9,477 bases of DNA from Desulfobacterales bacterium (GCA_029940345.1 JAOZRC010000165.1:1-9477), one strand, 5' to 3'; positions 1 to 6,519 are shown, numbered from the stretch's first letter. The notes: generated by a model from the sequence alone, not told the origin. Program-made: numbers and translations.

Positions 1-1026
1 TTTAAGCTGCTAACCGAACAACTCCGGGAAAAAGACCGCGTGGCAATCGCAGTTTATGCGGGTGCGGCCGGAATGGTGTTGCCTTCTACGCCCGGCAATG
101 AGAAACACACTATTTTAAAGGCTATCGACAATTTGCGGGCCGGCGGTTCCACTGCGGGCGCCCAGGGCATCCGACTGGCATACAAAACAGCCCTTGATAA
201 TTTTATTGAAAACGGCAACAACCGCGTGATTCTGGCCACGGACGGGGATTTTAATGTGGGCGTATCTTCGGACGGGGAATTGGTTCGACTGATTGAATCC
301 CAACGTCTGAAAAATATTTTTCTTACGGTGCTGGGATTTGGAACCGGCAATTTAAAAGACGCCAAAATGGAGAAATTGGCCGATAAAGGCAACGGCAATT
401 ACGCCTATATCGATAATCTGCTGGAAGCCAAAAAGGTGCTGGTCAAAGAGATGGGAGGCACACTTCACACCATCGCCAAGGACGTCAAGCTGCAAGTCGA
501 GTTCAACCCGGCGCATGTGCAGGCCTATCGTCTGATCGGCTATCAAAACCGGCGGTTAAACAAGGAAGATTTCAATAATGATAAAAAAGACGCCGGCGAG
601 TTGGGCGCGGGTCATACTGTGACAGCTCTTTATGAACTTGTGCCTGCCGGTGCGCATGAATCACCTGCAAAGGTCGATCCGCTCAAATATCAGGAGAGTA
701 AAATCAAACCGGCGGCCTTAAAATCGCAGGAATTGATGACGGTCAAATTGCGCTATAAAAAGCCTGATGAAGATCAAAGCGCTTTGATCACCCATCCGGT
801 GACCGCAGAACATTCGGATCCGGATAAGGCGTCGGATAACTTCAATTTCTCCGCCGCTGTGGCCTCTTTCGGTATGCTGCTGCGTGATTCCGAGTTTAAG
901 GGCGACAGTGCCTATCAGGCTGTACTCAAACTGGCAAAAGCATCCAAAAGCAAAGATAATGAAGGCTATCGGGCGGAGTTTATCCGGCTGGTTGAAATGG
1001 CTGAGATGCTGCATAATTCGAATTGA
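1..1026 (+). CDS. VWA-domain protein with DUF3520-type C-terminus (5' truncated by window edge)
   Basis: The reading frame is open from base 1, so this is the C-terminal part of a longer protein. The GTG at 40 is internal: the 13 codons before it continue the conserved VWA sequence. What is seen is the second half of a von Willebrand factor A domain, with a GGST stretch (nt 142–153) supplying the MIDAS threonine and an ATDGDFNVG stretch supplying the MIDAS aspartate. The DxSxS part of the metal site lies upstream of the window. A ~190-residue region follows that matches the layout of YfbK-like proteins (VWA then DUF3520), ending in a helical MAEMLHN tail. Family knowledge: these proteins are probably secreted or envelope-associated, and their function is poorly defined. 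The stop codon TGA (1024–1026) directly abuts the next gene's ATG, so the two are probably co-transcribed. The family call is firm; the role is not. Confidence 0.85.
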   Translation, partial: FKLLTEQLREKDRVAIAVYAGAAGMVLPSTPGNEKHTILKAIDNLRAGGSTAGAQGIRLAYKTALDNFIENGNNRVILATDGDFNVGVSSDGELVRLIESQRLKNIFLTVLGFGTGNLKDAKMEKLADKGNGNYAYIDNLLEAKKVLVKEMGGTLHTIAKDVKLQVEFNPAHVQAYRLIGYQNRRLNKEDFNNDKKDAGELGAGHTVTALYELVPAGAHESPAKVDPLKYQESKIKPAALKSQELMTVKLRYKKPDEDQSALITHPVTAEHSDPDKASDNFNFSAAVASFGMLLRDSEFKGDSAYQAVLKLAKASKSKDNEGYRAEFIRLVEMAEMLHNSN

Positions 1027-2028
1027 ATGTCAGATGATATGAAAGATGCCTTTAAATCTTTTTTCAAATTGATCATTCTGTTTTCTATCAGTATTATCCT
1101 GCTCAATATTGGCGTGTTAGAATGGTTTGTTCGTTATAAATTGATGCCTCTGGATAACTGGCAGGTGATCACTTCACAACTCACACCGGCAAGATTAAGC
1201 AATCTTAAAAAAATCGCCGTCGGCGATTCCCACCCTTCTTACGATCTGGATATTCGCACTGATGATTTTTTTAATATGTCCTATCCTTCTGAAAATACTC
1301 ATAAAATGTATATCAAGCTACGCCATTACATGAAACAGGGCCTACAGCCTGAGTTTATTTTATTGCAGGCCGATTACCACCTGTTTTCGATTTATCGGGC
1401 TAAAATGAAAGACTATTATCGCTACGCGGCTTTTTTTGAAGTCCAGGATACGGACGAAATGAACGCCTTGAATCTGCAGGTAACTTTGAGAAAGGAAGAT
1501 TTCATTGCCAACTATCTGATCCAATTTCAAAATACATACTCTGCCAATATTCATAACACCTTTTGGAAATATAGCACTCACGGTTTTCACCTTGAAAATC
1601 GTTTTGAGTTAACCGGCAATGGAACCATTTTGACTGATGAAGGGTGGAAGGGCTTGTCACCGATACAAGCCTTGCAAAGTACAAAAAAAAGGATGCGAAA
1701 GCAGTTGCCTGAAGAGAACAGACAAATATATGATTACCTGGTGTATTTTTATGAAAAGATCATCCGTCTCGGCTTACAACACCATTGCCATGTGATTTTG
1801 ATTAAATATCCTCTATCCATAGAATATTTAAACCAGCTTGATAGGCAATTGAAGCTTGACATTGATCGACTTTATGACCAAATTGCAATAAAATATAATT
1901 TAGAAATTTGGGATTATTCAGATAAGATAGAAAATAAAAGCTTTTTTTCCAATCCGGACCACCTTAGCCGCACAGGGGCGAGATATTTTGGGAATATTAT
2001 CAATGCCAAACTGAACAAGGAAAAATAA
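1027..2028 (+). CDS. Membrane-anchored SGNH/GDSL-like protein
   Basis: This 333-residue protein has one N-terminal hydrophobic segment (about residues 13–35) and then a soluble domain that probably faces the periplasm. Two blocks suggest the SGNH hydrolase/acyltransferase fold: IAVGDSHPS (residues 63–71, with the nucleophile-type Ser68 in GDSH) and NPDHLSRTGARYF near the C-terminus (Asp311 and His312, the usual DxxH-like end block). A hydrophobic strand before QADYHLF (residues 114–120) resembles the central core of DltD/AlgJ-type proteins. Such proteins add or remove acyl groups on cell-envelope glycans; no substrate can be named here. The start abuts the previous stop (TGAATG) and has only a weak ribosome site. 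Met5 is an alternative start. The gene looks clearly more A+T-rich than its neighbours, especially after about 1680. Two nt separate it from the SxtJ gene, linking it to the carbamoyltransferase module. The SGNH assignment is motif-based only. Confidence 0.7.
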   Translation: MSDDMKDAFKSFFKLIILFSISIILLNIGVLEWFVRYKLMPLDNWQVITSQLTPARLSNLKKIAVGDSHPSYDLDIRTDDFFNMSYPSENTHKMYIKLRHYMKQGLQPEFILLQADYHLFSIYRAKMKDYYRYAAFFEVQDTDEMNALNLQVTLRKEDFIANYLIQFQNTYSANIHNTFWKYSTHGFHLENRFELTGNGTILTDEGWKGLSPIQALQSTKKRMRKQLPEENRQIYDYLVYFYEKIIRLGLQHHCHVILIKYPLSIEYLNQLDRQLKLDIDRLYDQIAIKYNLEIWDYSDKIENKSFFSNPDHLSRTGARYFGNIINAKLNKEK

Positions 2029-2030
2029 AG

Positions 2031-2447
2031 ATGACCGATTCACCTTCAAACGCTCAACAAGACTTTTTTAAGGATCCTATCAGTACCAAACAGGCTGGCG
2101 ACAGCGGTATGGCCATGGTTTTAATCAGTTTGCTGATTGGCCTGTTCACCCATAACGGCCTGTTTTTCAAAATCGCAACGCTCCTTTTGGTTATCAATAT
2201 GATCTGGCCGCCTTTTTTCCGACCCGCCGCCCGTGCCTGGCTAGGCGGATCGGTTTTATTGGGAACCGTTGTTTCCAAAATATTGCTGACGATCATTTTT
2301 TTCGGTCTTGTAACACCAATCGGCGTTGTACGCCGATTGGCAGGAGCAGACGCTATGTTACTGAAACAGTGGCAAAGAGGATCGTCATCGGTTTTTAAAG
2401 AACGCAATTATCAATTTGAAGCTAAGGATATTGAAAAACCATTTTAA
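2031..2447 (+). CDS. SxtJ-family small membrane protein
   Basis: This 138-residue protein has a polar N-terminus (about 1–23), three hydrophobic segments (roughly 25–41, 45–63 and 73–98) and a polar tail. Features recalled from the SxtJ family (named after the saxitoxin cluster) are a GDSGMA stretch just before the first segment, the TPIGVVRRLAG stretch after the third (residues 95–105), and a C-terminal tail with FKERN (122–126) and a final KPF. The length is close to that of cyanobacterial SxtJ. It lies between an SGNH-like gene and a DUF5989 gene and upstream of a carbamoyltransferase, the same company SxtJ keeps elsewhere, which strongly supports the call. An AAGGA ribosome site (2017–2021) lies 9 nt before the ATG, inside the end of the previous gene. 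Its biochemical role is unknown; anchoring the carbamoyltransferase at the membrane is a reasonable inference. Confidence 0.85.
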   Translation: MTDSPSNAQQDFFKDPISTKQAGDSGMAMVLISLLIGLFTHNGLFFKIATLLLVINMIWPPFFRPAARAWLGGSVLLGTVVSKILLTIIFFGLVTPIGVVRRLAGADAMLLKQWQRGSSSVFKERNYQFEAKDIEKPF

Positions 2448-2475
2448 CATACAGCATATAGTATAAGGAACAACA

Positions 2476-2625
2476 ATGAACTTCTTCACTGATTTATGGG
2501 GATTTTTGAAAGAACGCAAAAAATTTTGGCTGCTGCCCATCATTATCACTCTGCTCCTATTCGGCGCGTTGATTGTGTTAACCAGCGGCACCGCTGTGGC
2601 ACCTTTTATTTACACTCTTTTTTAA
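2476..2625 (+). CDS. DUF5989/SxtK-like 49-residue single-pass membrane protein
   Basis: This short frame reads ATG at 2476 to TAA at 2623–2625, with a strong AAGGAA site (2465–2470) 5 nt upstream. The protein has an amphipathic start with FTDLWGFLKERKKFW (residues 4–18), one transmembrane helix (about 19–36), then a short SGTAVAPFIYTLF end. The pattern LWxFLKERKKxWLxP, one helix, GxAVAPFIYTLF is what I recall of the DUF5989 family, equivalent to SxtK of the saxitoxin cluster, which sits beside SxtJ and the carbamoyltransferase SxtI. The lysine/arginine-rich side before the helix predicts a cytoplasmic N-terminus. It lies 28 nt after the SxtJ gene and 13 nt before the carbamoyltransferase gene. 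Its size means automated gene finders with a 60-codon cutoff would miss it. Function unknown. Confidence 0.88.
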   Translation: MNFFTDLWGFLKERKKFWLLPIIITLLLFGALIVLTSGTAVAPFIYTLF

Positions 2626-2638
2626 CAGGAAAAGATCG

Positions 2639-4501
2639 ATGCCTGACACGCTATTAGGGATTTCGGCGTACTACCATGACAGCGCTGCTGTCCTTTTGAC
2701 CGATGGACATATCACGGCCGCTGCTCAGGAAGAACGCTTTACCCGCAAAAAACATGATTCCGCCTTTCCGACGCAGGCGGTTCGATATGTTTTGGAGGAA
2801 GCTGGTGTCAGTCTGAATGATCTGACAGCGATCGCTTTTTACGATAAACCTTTCCTCAAATTTGAAAGACTGCTGGAAACCTACCATGCCTTTGCGCCCA
2901 AGGGGTTGCGAAGTTTTCTATCGGCTATCCCGGTGTGGATTAAAGAAAAATTGTTTATGCGGCGTATGCTTTGGAATGAGTTGGCTGAAATCGGCCCCGG
3001 ACGGCCGACATTGCTGTTTCCGGAACACCATTTGTCGCATGCCGCGAGTGCGTTTTATCCGTCGCCATTTGACCAGGCCGCCATTCTTACGGTGGATGGC
3101 GTCGGCGAATGGGCCACCACCACGATCGGCCGGGGAGATGGCAACGCGATTGAAATTCTTTTGCAACTGGATTTTCCCCACTCCCTCGGCTTATTGTATT
3201 CAGCGTTTACGGCCTTTTGCGGCTTCCGTGTAAACAGCGGTGAATATAAATTGATGGGATTGGCTCCTTACGGTAATCCTAACGCAACGCGCACATTGAA
3301 CTGGAAACAGGCGATCTATGAAAATTTGGTAGATGTTCGGGAGGATGGTTCGTTTCTGCTTAACATGGATTATTTTGATTTTGCCACCGGTCTGACCATG
3401 TACAATGCCAAACTGTGGGAGCGGCTATTTGGCATTCCTCCCCGAAAAATGGAAAGTGAATTGGCATCTGAATATATGGATTTGGCCTTAGCTATCCAAC
3501 AGGTGACTGAAGAGATTATGTGGCGTCTGGCGCAAACCGCTCATAAAATCACCAGCTGTCGGAATTTGGTGTTGGCCGGTGGTGTTGCGTTAAACTGTGT
3601 CTCCAATGGCAAACTGCTGTGTAAAAAACTGTTTAGCAACATCTGGATTCAACCAGCGGCCGGAGATGCCGGTGGTGCGTTGGGTGCGGCTTATGCAGCT
3701 TGGCACATCAGGGAAAATAGAGCACGCCATCCAGATAAAAGATGTCAGGATGCCATGCAAGGCGCTTATTTAGGTTCCCAATTCTCCGAACTTGACACGC
3801 AGCGCACCGCACGTAAGTATGCCGCACCGTATCGCCACTATGCTGATTTCAGCCAGTTATGTAAGGATGTCGCCGCTCGGATAGCTGACGGAAAAGTAGC
3901 AGGGTGGTTCCAGGGACGCATGGAATACGGGCCGCGCGCTTTGGGCAATCGCAGCATTATCGGAGACCCGCGCAATCCGGAAATGCAGAAACTCTTAAAT
4001 TTGAAAATCAAGTATCGGGAAGGCTTCCGACCGTTTGCGCCATCGGTTCTCGAAGAAGACATCCGAACCTATTTTGATTTAGATTGTATAACGCCTTATA
4101 TGTTGTTGGTTGCTCCCGTAAACGCAGATAGACGTAACCCGCTTCCCGAAGGCGACGCTGAGCTTGATCTTTACACCCGTTTATATCATTTGCGCTCTGA
4201 TATTCCGGCCATTACACATGTGGATTATTCCGCGCGTATCCAGAGTGTCAGCAAAGCGACGAATCCCCGTTACTGGGAGTTGATCAATGCGTTTAAAACT
4301 GTCACCGGATATGGCGTTATTGTCAACACCAGCTTCAATGTGCGCGGTGAACCGATTGTGCGCACTCCCGAAGATGCTTTTCGGTGTTTTATGCGCACCG
4401 AGATAGATTATTTGGTGATTGGTGATTTTTTGTTTGATAAAAAGGAACAAAAAGCGTTAAAGGATGATATTAATTGGCGGGATGAATATGAGCTGGATTA
4501 A
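2639..4501 (+). CDS. O-carbamoyltransferase, NodU/TobZ/SxtI type
   Basis: This 620-residue enzyme should transfer a carbamoyl group from carbamoyl phosphate, through carbamoyl-adenylate, to a hydroxyl of an unknown acceptor. It has two parts. The N-terminal Kae1-like/ASKHA domain (about 5–360) contains GISAYYHDSAA (7–17), the metal-binding HHLSHA motif (His130 and His134 as the HxxxH pair), VDGVGE with Asp153, LMGLAPYG (205–212), LAGGVALNC (312–320) and AGDAGGALGAA (341–351, Asp343). The carbamoyltransferase C-terminal domain (about 415–605) contains GRMEYGPRALGNRSI (426–440), FRPFAPSV (463–470) and VNTSFNVRGEP (562–572). All recognisable active-site blocks are intact and the length fits the family. 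No signal peptide is seen, so it is cytoplasmic. An AGGA site (2627–2630) precedes the ATG. The preceding SxtJ and DUF5989 genes point to action at the inner membrane, perhaps on a glycan or lipid-linked sugar. The substrate is unknown. Confidence 0.95.
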   Translation: MPDTLLGISAYYHDSAAVLLTDGHITAAAQEERFTRKKHDSAFPTQAVRYVLEEAGVSLNDLTAIAFYDKPFLKFERLLETYHAFAPKGLRSFLSAIPVWIKEKLFMRRMLWNELAEIGPGRPTLLFPEHHLSHAASAFYPSPFDQAAILTVDGVGEWATTTIGRGDGNAIEILLQLDFPHSLGLLYSAFTAFCGFRVNSGEYKLMGLAPYGNPNATRTLNWKQAIYENLVDVREDGSFLLNMDYFDFATGLTMYNAKLWERLFGIPPRKMESELASEYMDLALAIQQVTEEIMWRLAQTAHKITSCRNLVLAGGVALNCVSNGKLLCKKLFSNIWIQPAAGDAGGALGAAYAAWHIRENRARHPDKRCQDAMQGAYLGSQFSELDTQRTARKYAAPYRHYADFSQLCKDVAARIADGKVAGWFQGRMEYGPRALGNRSIIGDPRNPEMQKLLNLKIKYREGFRPFAPSVLEEDIRTYFDLDCITPYMLLVAPVNADRRNPLPEGDAELDLYTRLYHLRSDIPAITHVDYSARIQSVSKATNPRYWELINAFKTVTGYGVIVNTSFNVRGEPIVRTPEDAFRCFMRTEIDYLVIGDFLFDKKEQKALKDDINWRDEYELD

Positions 4502-4511
4502 TCAATATATG

Positions 4512-4519
4512 TAATAGTT
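4512..4519. repeat. Left target-site duplication (TAATAGTT) of the MITE
   Basis: The 8-mer TAATAGTT sits directly outside the left terminal inverted repeat and is repeated exactly at 4659–4666, directly outside the right one. An exact 8-bp direct repeat abutting both tips of an inverted-repeat-bounded segment is the footprint of transposase-mediated insertion. Confidence 0.8.
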
Positions 4520-4658
4520 GGCATCCTTCATTAGTCAGTTTACACTTTGTCCCGTTATGGACATAATATCTATAGAAAGAAGCTTGCTAATACAACAAGT
4601 CCCGTAGGGACGATATAGAAAAAGTGTTAACTACTTTCAGGCTATTTTGAAGGATGCC
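4520..4658. mobile_element. 139-bp MITE-like non-autonomous element
   Basis: The element starts with GGCATCCTTCA (4520–4530) and ends with its perfect reverse complement TGAAGGATGCC (4648–4658). Further in, a second, subterminal inverted pair of 15 nt matches at 13 positions (4537–4551 against the complement of 4618–4632). Exact 8-bp duplications flank both tips. No open frame fits inside, so it cannot move by itself. Internally there is a small perfect palindrome GTCCC-GTA-GGGAC (4599–4611), and the GTCCCGT of its left side recurs at 4549–4555. An 8-bp duplication occurs in several insertion-sequence families (for example IS1595, IS256, ISL3 and IS66); I cannot assign the parent from the tips. 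It lies in the gap between the carbamoyltransferase gene and ispH and disrupts no gene. Confidence 0.78.
4539..4567 (+). promoter_or_regulatory. Sigma70-like promoter candidate inside the MITE, reading toward ispH
   Basis: TTTACA (4539–4544) and CATAAT (4562–4567) are separated by exactly 17 bp, each matching the sigma70 consensus at five of six positions. The predicted start would be near 4574, about 190 nt upstream of ispH, with the transcript running through the large palindrome at 4665–4737. No better candidate was found upstream of ispH. Chance matches of this quality are common in A+T-rich gaps, so this stays a candidate. Confidence 0.35.
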
Positions 4659-4666
4659 TAATAGTT
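4659..4666. repeat. Right target-site duplication (TAATAGTT) of the MITE
   Basis: Exact copy of 4512–4519 directly outside the right terminal inverted repeat. Its last two bases (TT, 4665–4666) are also the first two bases of the left arm of the neighbouring palindrome, so the MITE landed at the very edge of that repeat. Confidence 0.8.
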
Positions 4667-4737
4667 CACCGCAAAGACGCAAAGAGCGCAAAAAATTATC
4701 TTTTTTCCCTTTGCGTTCTTTGCGTCTTTGCGGTGAA
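4665..4737. repeat. REP-like long palindrome (28-bp arms, 17-nt loop)
   Basis: The left arm (4665–4692) begins TTCACCGCAAAGACGC and the right arm (4710–4737) is its reverse complement. The only non-identity is G4686 opposite T4716, which still pairs as G·U in RNA on the + strand. The loop is 4693–4709 and is A/T-rich. Within each arm the unit GCAAAGA/CGCAAAGA is itself iterated. Palindromes built from the theme CACCGCAAAGACGCAAAG or CACCGCAGAGACGCAGAG are widespread in intergenic DNA of many bacteria; this is recalled, not searched. It ends 24 bp before ispH. As RNA it would form a very stable hairpin between the two gene blocks and could act as a bidirectional stop or 3' end protector, but it lacks the U-run of a classical terminator. 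Confidence 0.85.
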
Positions 4738-4761
4738 TTAATCTGTTTGACAGGCTAAAAA

Positions 4762-5613
4762 ATGCCGAAAAATTCCATGAAAATAATCGTTGCCCAAACA
4801 GCCGGTTTTTGTATGGGCGTTCAAAGAGCGGTCGAGTTGGCTTTGGAAGCGCCAGATAAACACCTCAATCCGATTCATACATTCGGACCGCTGATACATA
4901 ACCCTCAGGTTCTCAATGTTCTGAAACAAAAAGGTGTTACGGTTATTGAAAAGATGCCGGAACAAGGAACGGGCACAATGATGATCAGAGCGCATGGCGT
5001 GGCGCCTCATGCGAAAGCGCAAATCCGTAAAGCGGGATTCGAAATAATTGATGCGACTTGCCCACGCGTCACCAAGGTTCATTCGATTATCAAAAAATAC
5101 GCGCAACAGGGGTTCGCAACTATCTTATGGGGTGAAGCCGATCATCCGGAGGTTATTGGTTTATTGGGTTGTGCTGGAAACAAAGGCTTTGTTGCAGATA
5201 CAATTGATAAGCTTCGCACATTGCCTTCTTTTGAAAAGGCTATCATCGTCGCCCAAACAACCCAGAATACCCGCTCGTATGCAGAAGTGGAAAGGTGGGC
5301 GGAGCAGAAGCATCCGCATTACAAGATATTTAACACGATTTGCGACTCCACTGCTAAACGTCAGGCTGAAGTCAAACAGCTTGCTATGGAAGTGGACGTT
5401 GTGATTGTTATTGGCGGCCATAACAGCGGAAACACCCAGCGACTAGCGGAAATTGTCAAAGAGACCGGCAAGTCAGCTTATCATGTTGAAACCGCAAAGG
5501 AACTGAATGCGGAAATGTTTGAAGATGCGTCAAGCATCGGTATTTGCGCCGGCGCCTCCACACCCCATTGGATCATTGATCATATTTGTGAAACTCTTAA
5601 ACACAAACTGTAA
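4762..5613 (+). CDS. ispH: 4-hydroxy-3-methylbut-2-enyl diphosphate reductase
   Basis: IspH (LytB) carries out the last step of the MEP pathway, reductive dehydroxylation of HMBPP to IPP and DMAPP, using an iron–sulfur cluster in the cytoplasm. The three cluster cysteines are present: Cys17 in GFCMGV, Cys100 in ATCPRVTKVH and Cys194 in NTICDSTAKRQ. Substrate and proton-relay residues are also visible: His46 (LIHNPQV), His78 (RAHGV), His128 and Glu130 (DHPEV), Thr166/Thr167 (AQTTQNT), and Ser222/Asn224 (HNSGNTQRL). An AGASTP block stands near the C-terminus. The length of 283 residues is normal for the short bacterial form. The ATG at 4762 has an AGG (4752–4754) 7 nt upstream; Met6 (4777) is a possible alternative start and would give the more usual MKIIVA beginning. 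It is the first gene of a run with ispA and dxs, 15 nt before the next gene. Confidence 0.97.
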   Translation: MPKNSMKIIVAQTAGFCMGVQRAVELALEAPDKHLNPIHTFGPLIHNPQVLNVLKQKGVTVIEKMPEQGTGTMMIRAHGVAPHAKAQIRKAGFEIIDATCPRVTKVHSIIKKYAQQGFATILWGEADHPEVIGLLGCAGNKGFVADTIDKLRTLPSFEKAIIVAQTTQNTRSYAEVERWAEQKHPHYKIFNTICDSTAKRQAEVKQLAMEVDVVIVIGGHNSGNTQRLAEIVKETGKSAYHVETAKELNAEMFEDASSIGICAGASTPHWIIDHICETLKHKL

Positions 5614-5628
5614 AATGGGGATCACTCT

Positions 5629-6519
5629 ATGTCAGATCTGAAAACCTATTTAGCCGTGCAGAGGCAAAAGGTGAATCGGGCGCTTGAAGCTATGCTTAGG
5701 GCGGATGCTAACTCGCCGCGTATTGTAAAGGCGATGCACTACTCTTTAATGGCTGGCGGCAAACGTCTGAGACCGATTTTATGCCTTGCGGCGGCTGAAG
5801 CGGTGGGAGGAAATTCTGAAAATGTAATTCAAGCCGCTTGCGCAATGGAAATGATCCATACCTATTCGCTGGTTCATGACGATCTTCCGGCTATGGATGA
5901 CGATGAACGACGTCGCGGCAAACCCACCTGCCATGTCGCTTTTGACGAAGCTACCGCGATTTTAGCCGGTGATGGCTTATTAACCCTGGCTTTTGAAATC
6001 CTGACGAACACCGATCTTAGCGTTGCAAACAACGCTAAACCGTGGCTTCAAGTCATTCAACGGATTGCTGCCGGGGCCGGTTATAAAGGCATGATTGAAG
6101 GCCAGATGCGTGATATTTCATCGGAAAATACCAAGTTGACGCTGACTGAACTGGAAGCGATGCATACATTAAAAACGGGTGCACTGATTGAAGCGGCCAC
6201 CTGTGCAGGCGCCATTTTGGGCGGCGGCGTGTCCGCGCAGATTGAAAAGTTAAAAATCTATGCCCGCCAAATCGGCCTGGCTTTTCAGGTAACTGATGAT
6301 ATTTTAAATGTGGAGGGCGATCCGCAACTTCTCGGTAAAGCGGTGGGTACAGATCAAAACAGAAATAAAAATACCTATCCGGCGTTACTAGGACTTGCCG
6401 CTTCCAAAACGTTTGCATCCGAATTGATTGACAAATCCTTGCAAGCACTTGAATCTTTTGACAATAGTGCTAAACCGTTACGTGAAATCGCCCGCTATGT
6501 TATCGCCCGAAACAGATAA
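5629..6519 (+). CDS. ispA: Short-chain (E)-prenyl diphosphate synthase (farnesyl/geranylgeranyl type)
   Basis: It condenses IPP with allylic diphosphates to make FPP and possibly GGPP, precursors for quinone side chains, undecaprenyl phosphate and other isoprenoids. Visible motifs are GGKRLRP (43–49), the first Asp-rich motif DDLPAMDDD (84–92) with the two-residue insert typical of bacterial type enzymes, RRRG (94–97), the KTG of HTLKTGALI (182–184), and the second Asp-rich region TDDILN (222–227) followed by GKAVGTDQNRNKNTYP. The third Asp of DDxxD is replaced by Asn227. The residues before the first motif (HTYSLVHDD) resemble E. coli IspA, favouring FPP, but product length cannot be fixed by eye. 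Length 296 is normal. A GGGG site (5617–5620) lies 8 nt before the ATG. It sits between ispH and dxs. Confidence 0.95.
   Translation: MSDLKTYLAVQRQKVNRALEAMLRADANSPRIVKAMHYSLMAGGKRLRPILCLAAAEAVGGNSENVIQAACAMEMIHTYSLVHDDLPAMDDDERRRGKPTCHVAFDEATAILAGDGLLTLAFEILTNTDLSVANNAKPWLQVIQRIAAGAGYKGMIEGQMRDISSENTKLTLTELEAMHTLKTGALIEAATCAGAILGGGVSAQIEKLKIYARQIGLAFQVTDDILNVEGDPQLLGKAVGTDQNRNKNTYPALLGLAASKTFASELIDKSLQALESFDNSAKPLREIARYVIARNR

Noticed and set aside
40..42. GTG at 40 as the true start of the VWA gene
   Set aside because: The frame is open to base 1 and the preceding codons continue the conserved VWA sequence, so the true start lies outside the window.
2054..2407. 117-codon frame on the - strand opposite the SxtJ gene
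   Set aside because: It is the mirror of a well-supported gene, has no recognisable protein features and lies in a + strand unit.
2862..3233. 123-codon + strand frame inside the carbamoyltransferase gene
   Set aside because: It is an out-of-frame overlap with a strongly conserved domain; its Arg/Cys/Pro-rich product is typical of shadow translation.
4747..4752. TTGACA, a perfect -35 hexamer just before ispH
   Set aside because: It is only 10 nt before the ATG and no -10 hexamer stands at the right distance; a start there would fall inside the gene.
4502..4761. CRISPR or riboswitch in the 260-bp gap
   Set aside because: The repeats are inverted pairs and a target duplication, not spaced direct repeats, and no known riboswitch core motif is visible; the gap is explained by the MITE and the palindrome.
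6053..6448. 131-codon frame on the - strand inside ispA
   Set aside because: It lies opposite conserved ispA sequence and its product has no family resemblance; a shadow frame.
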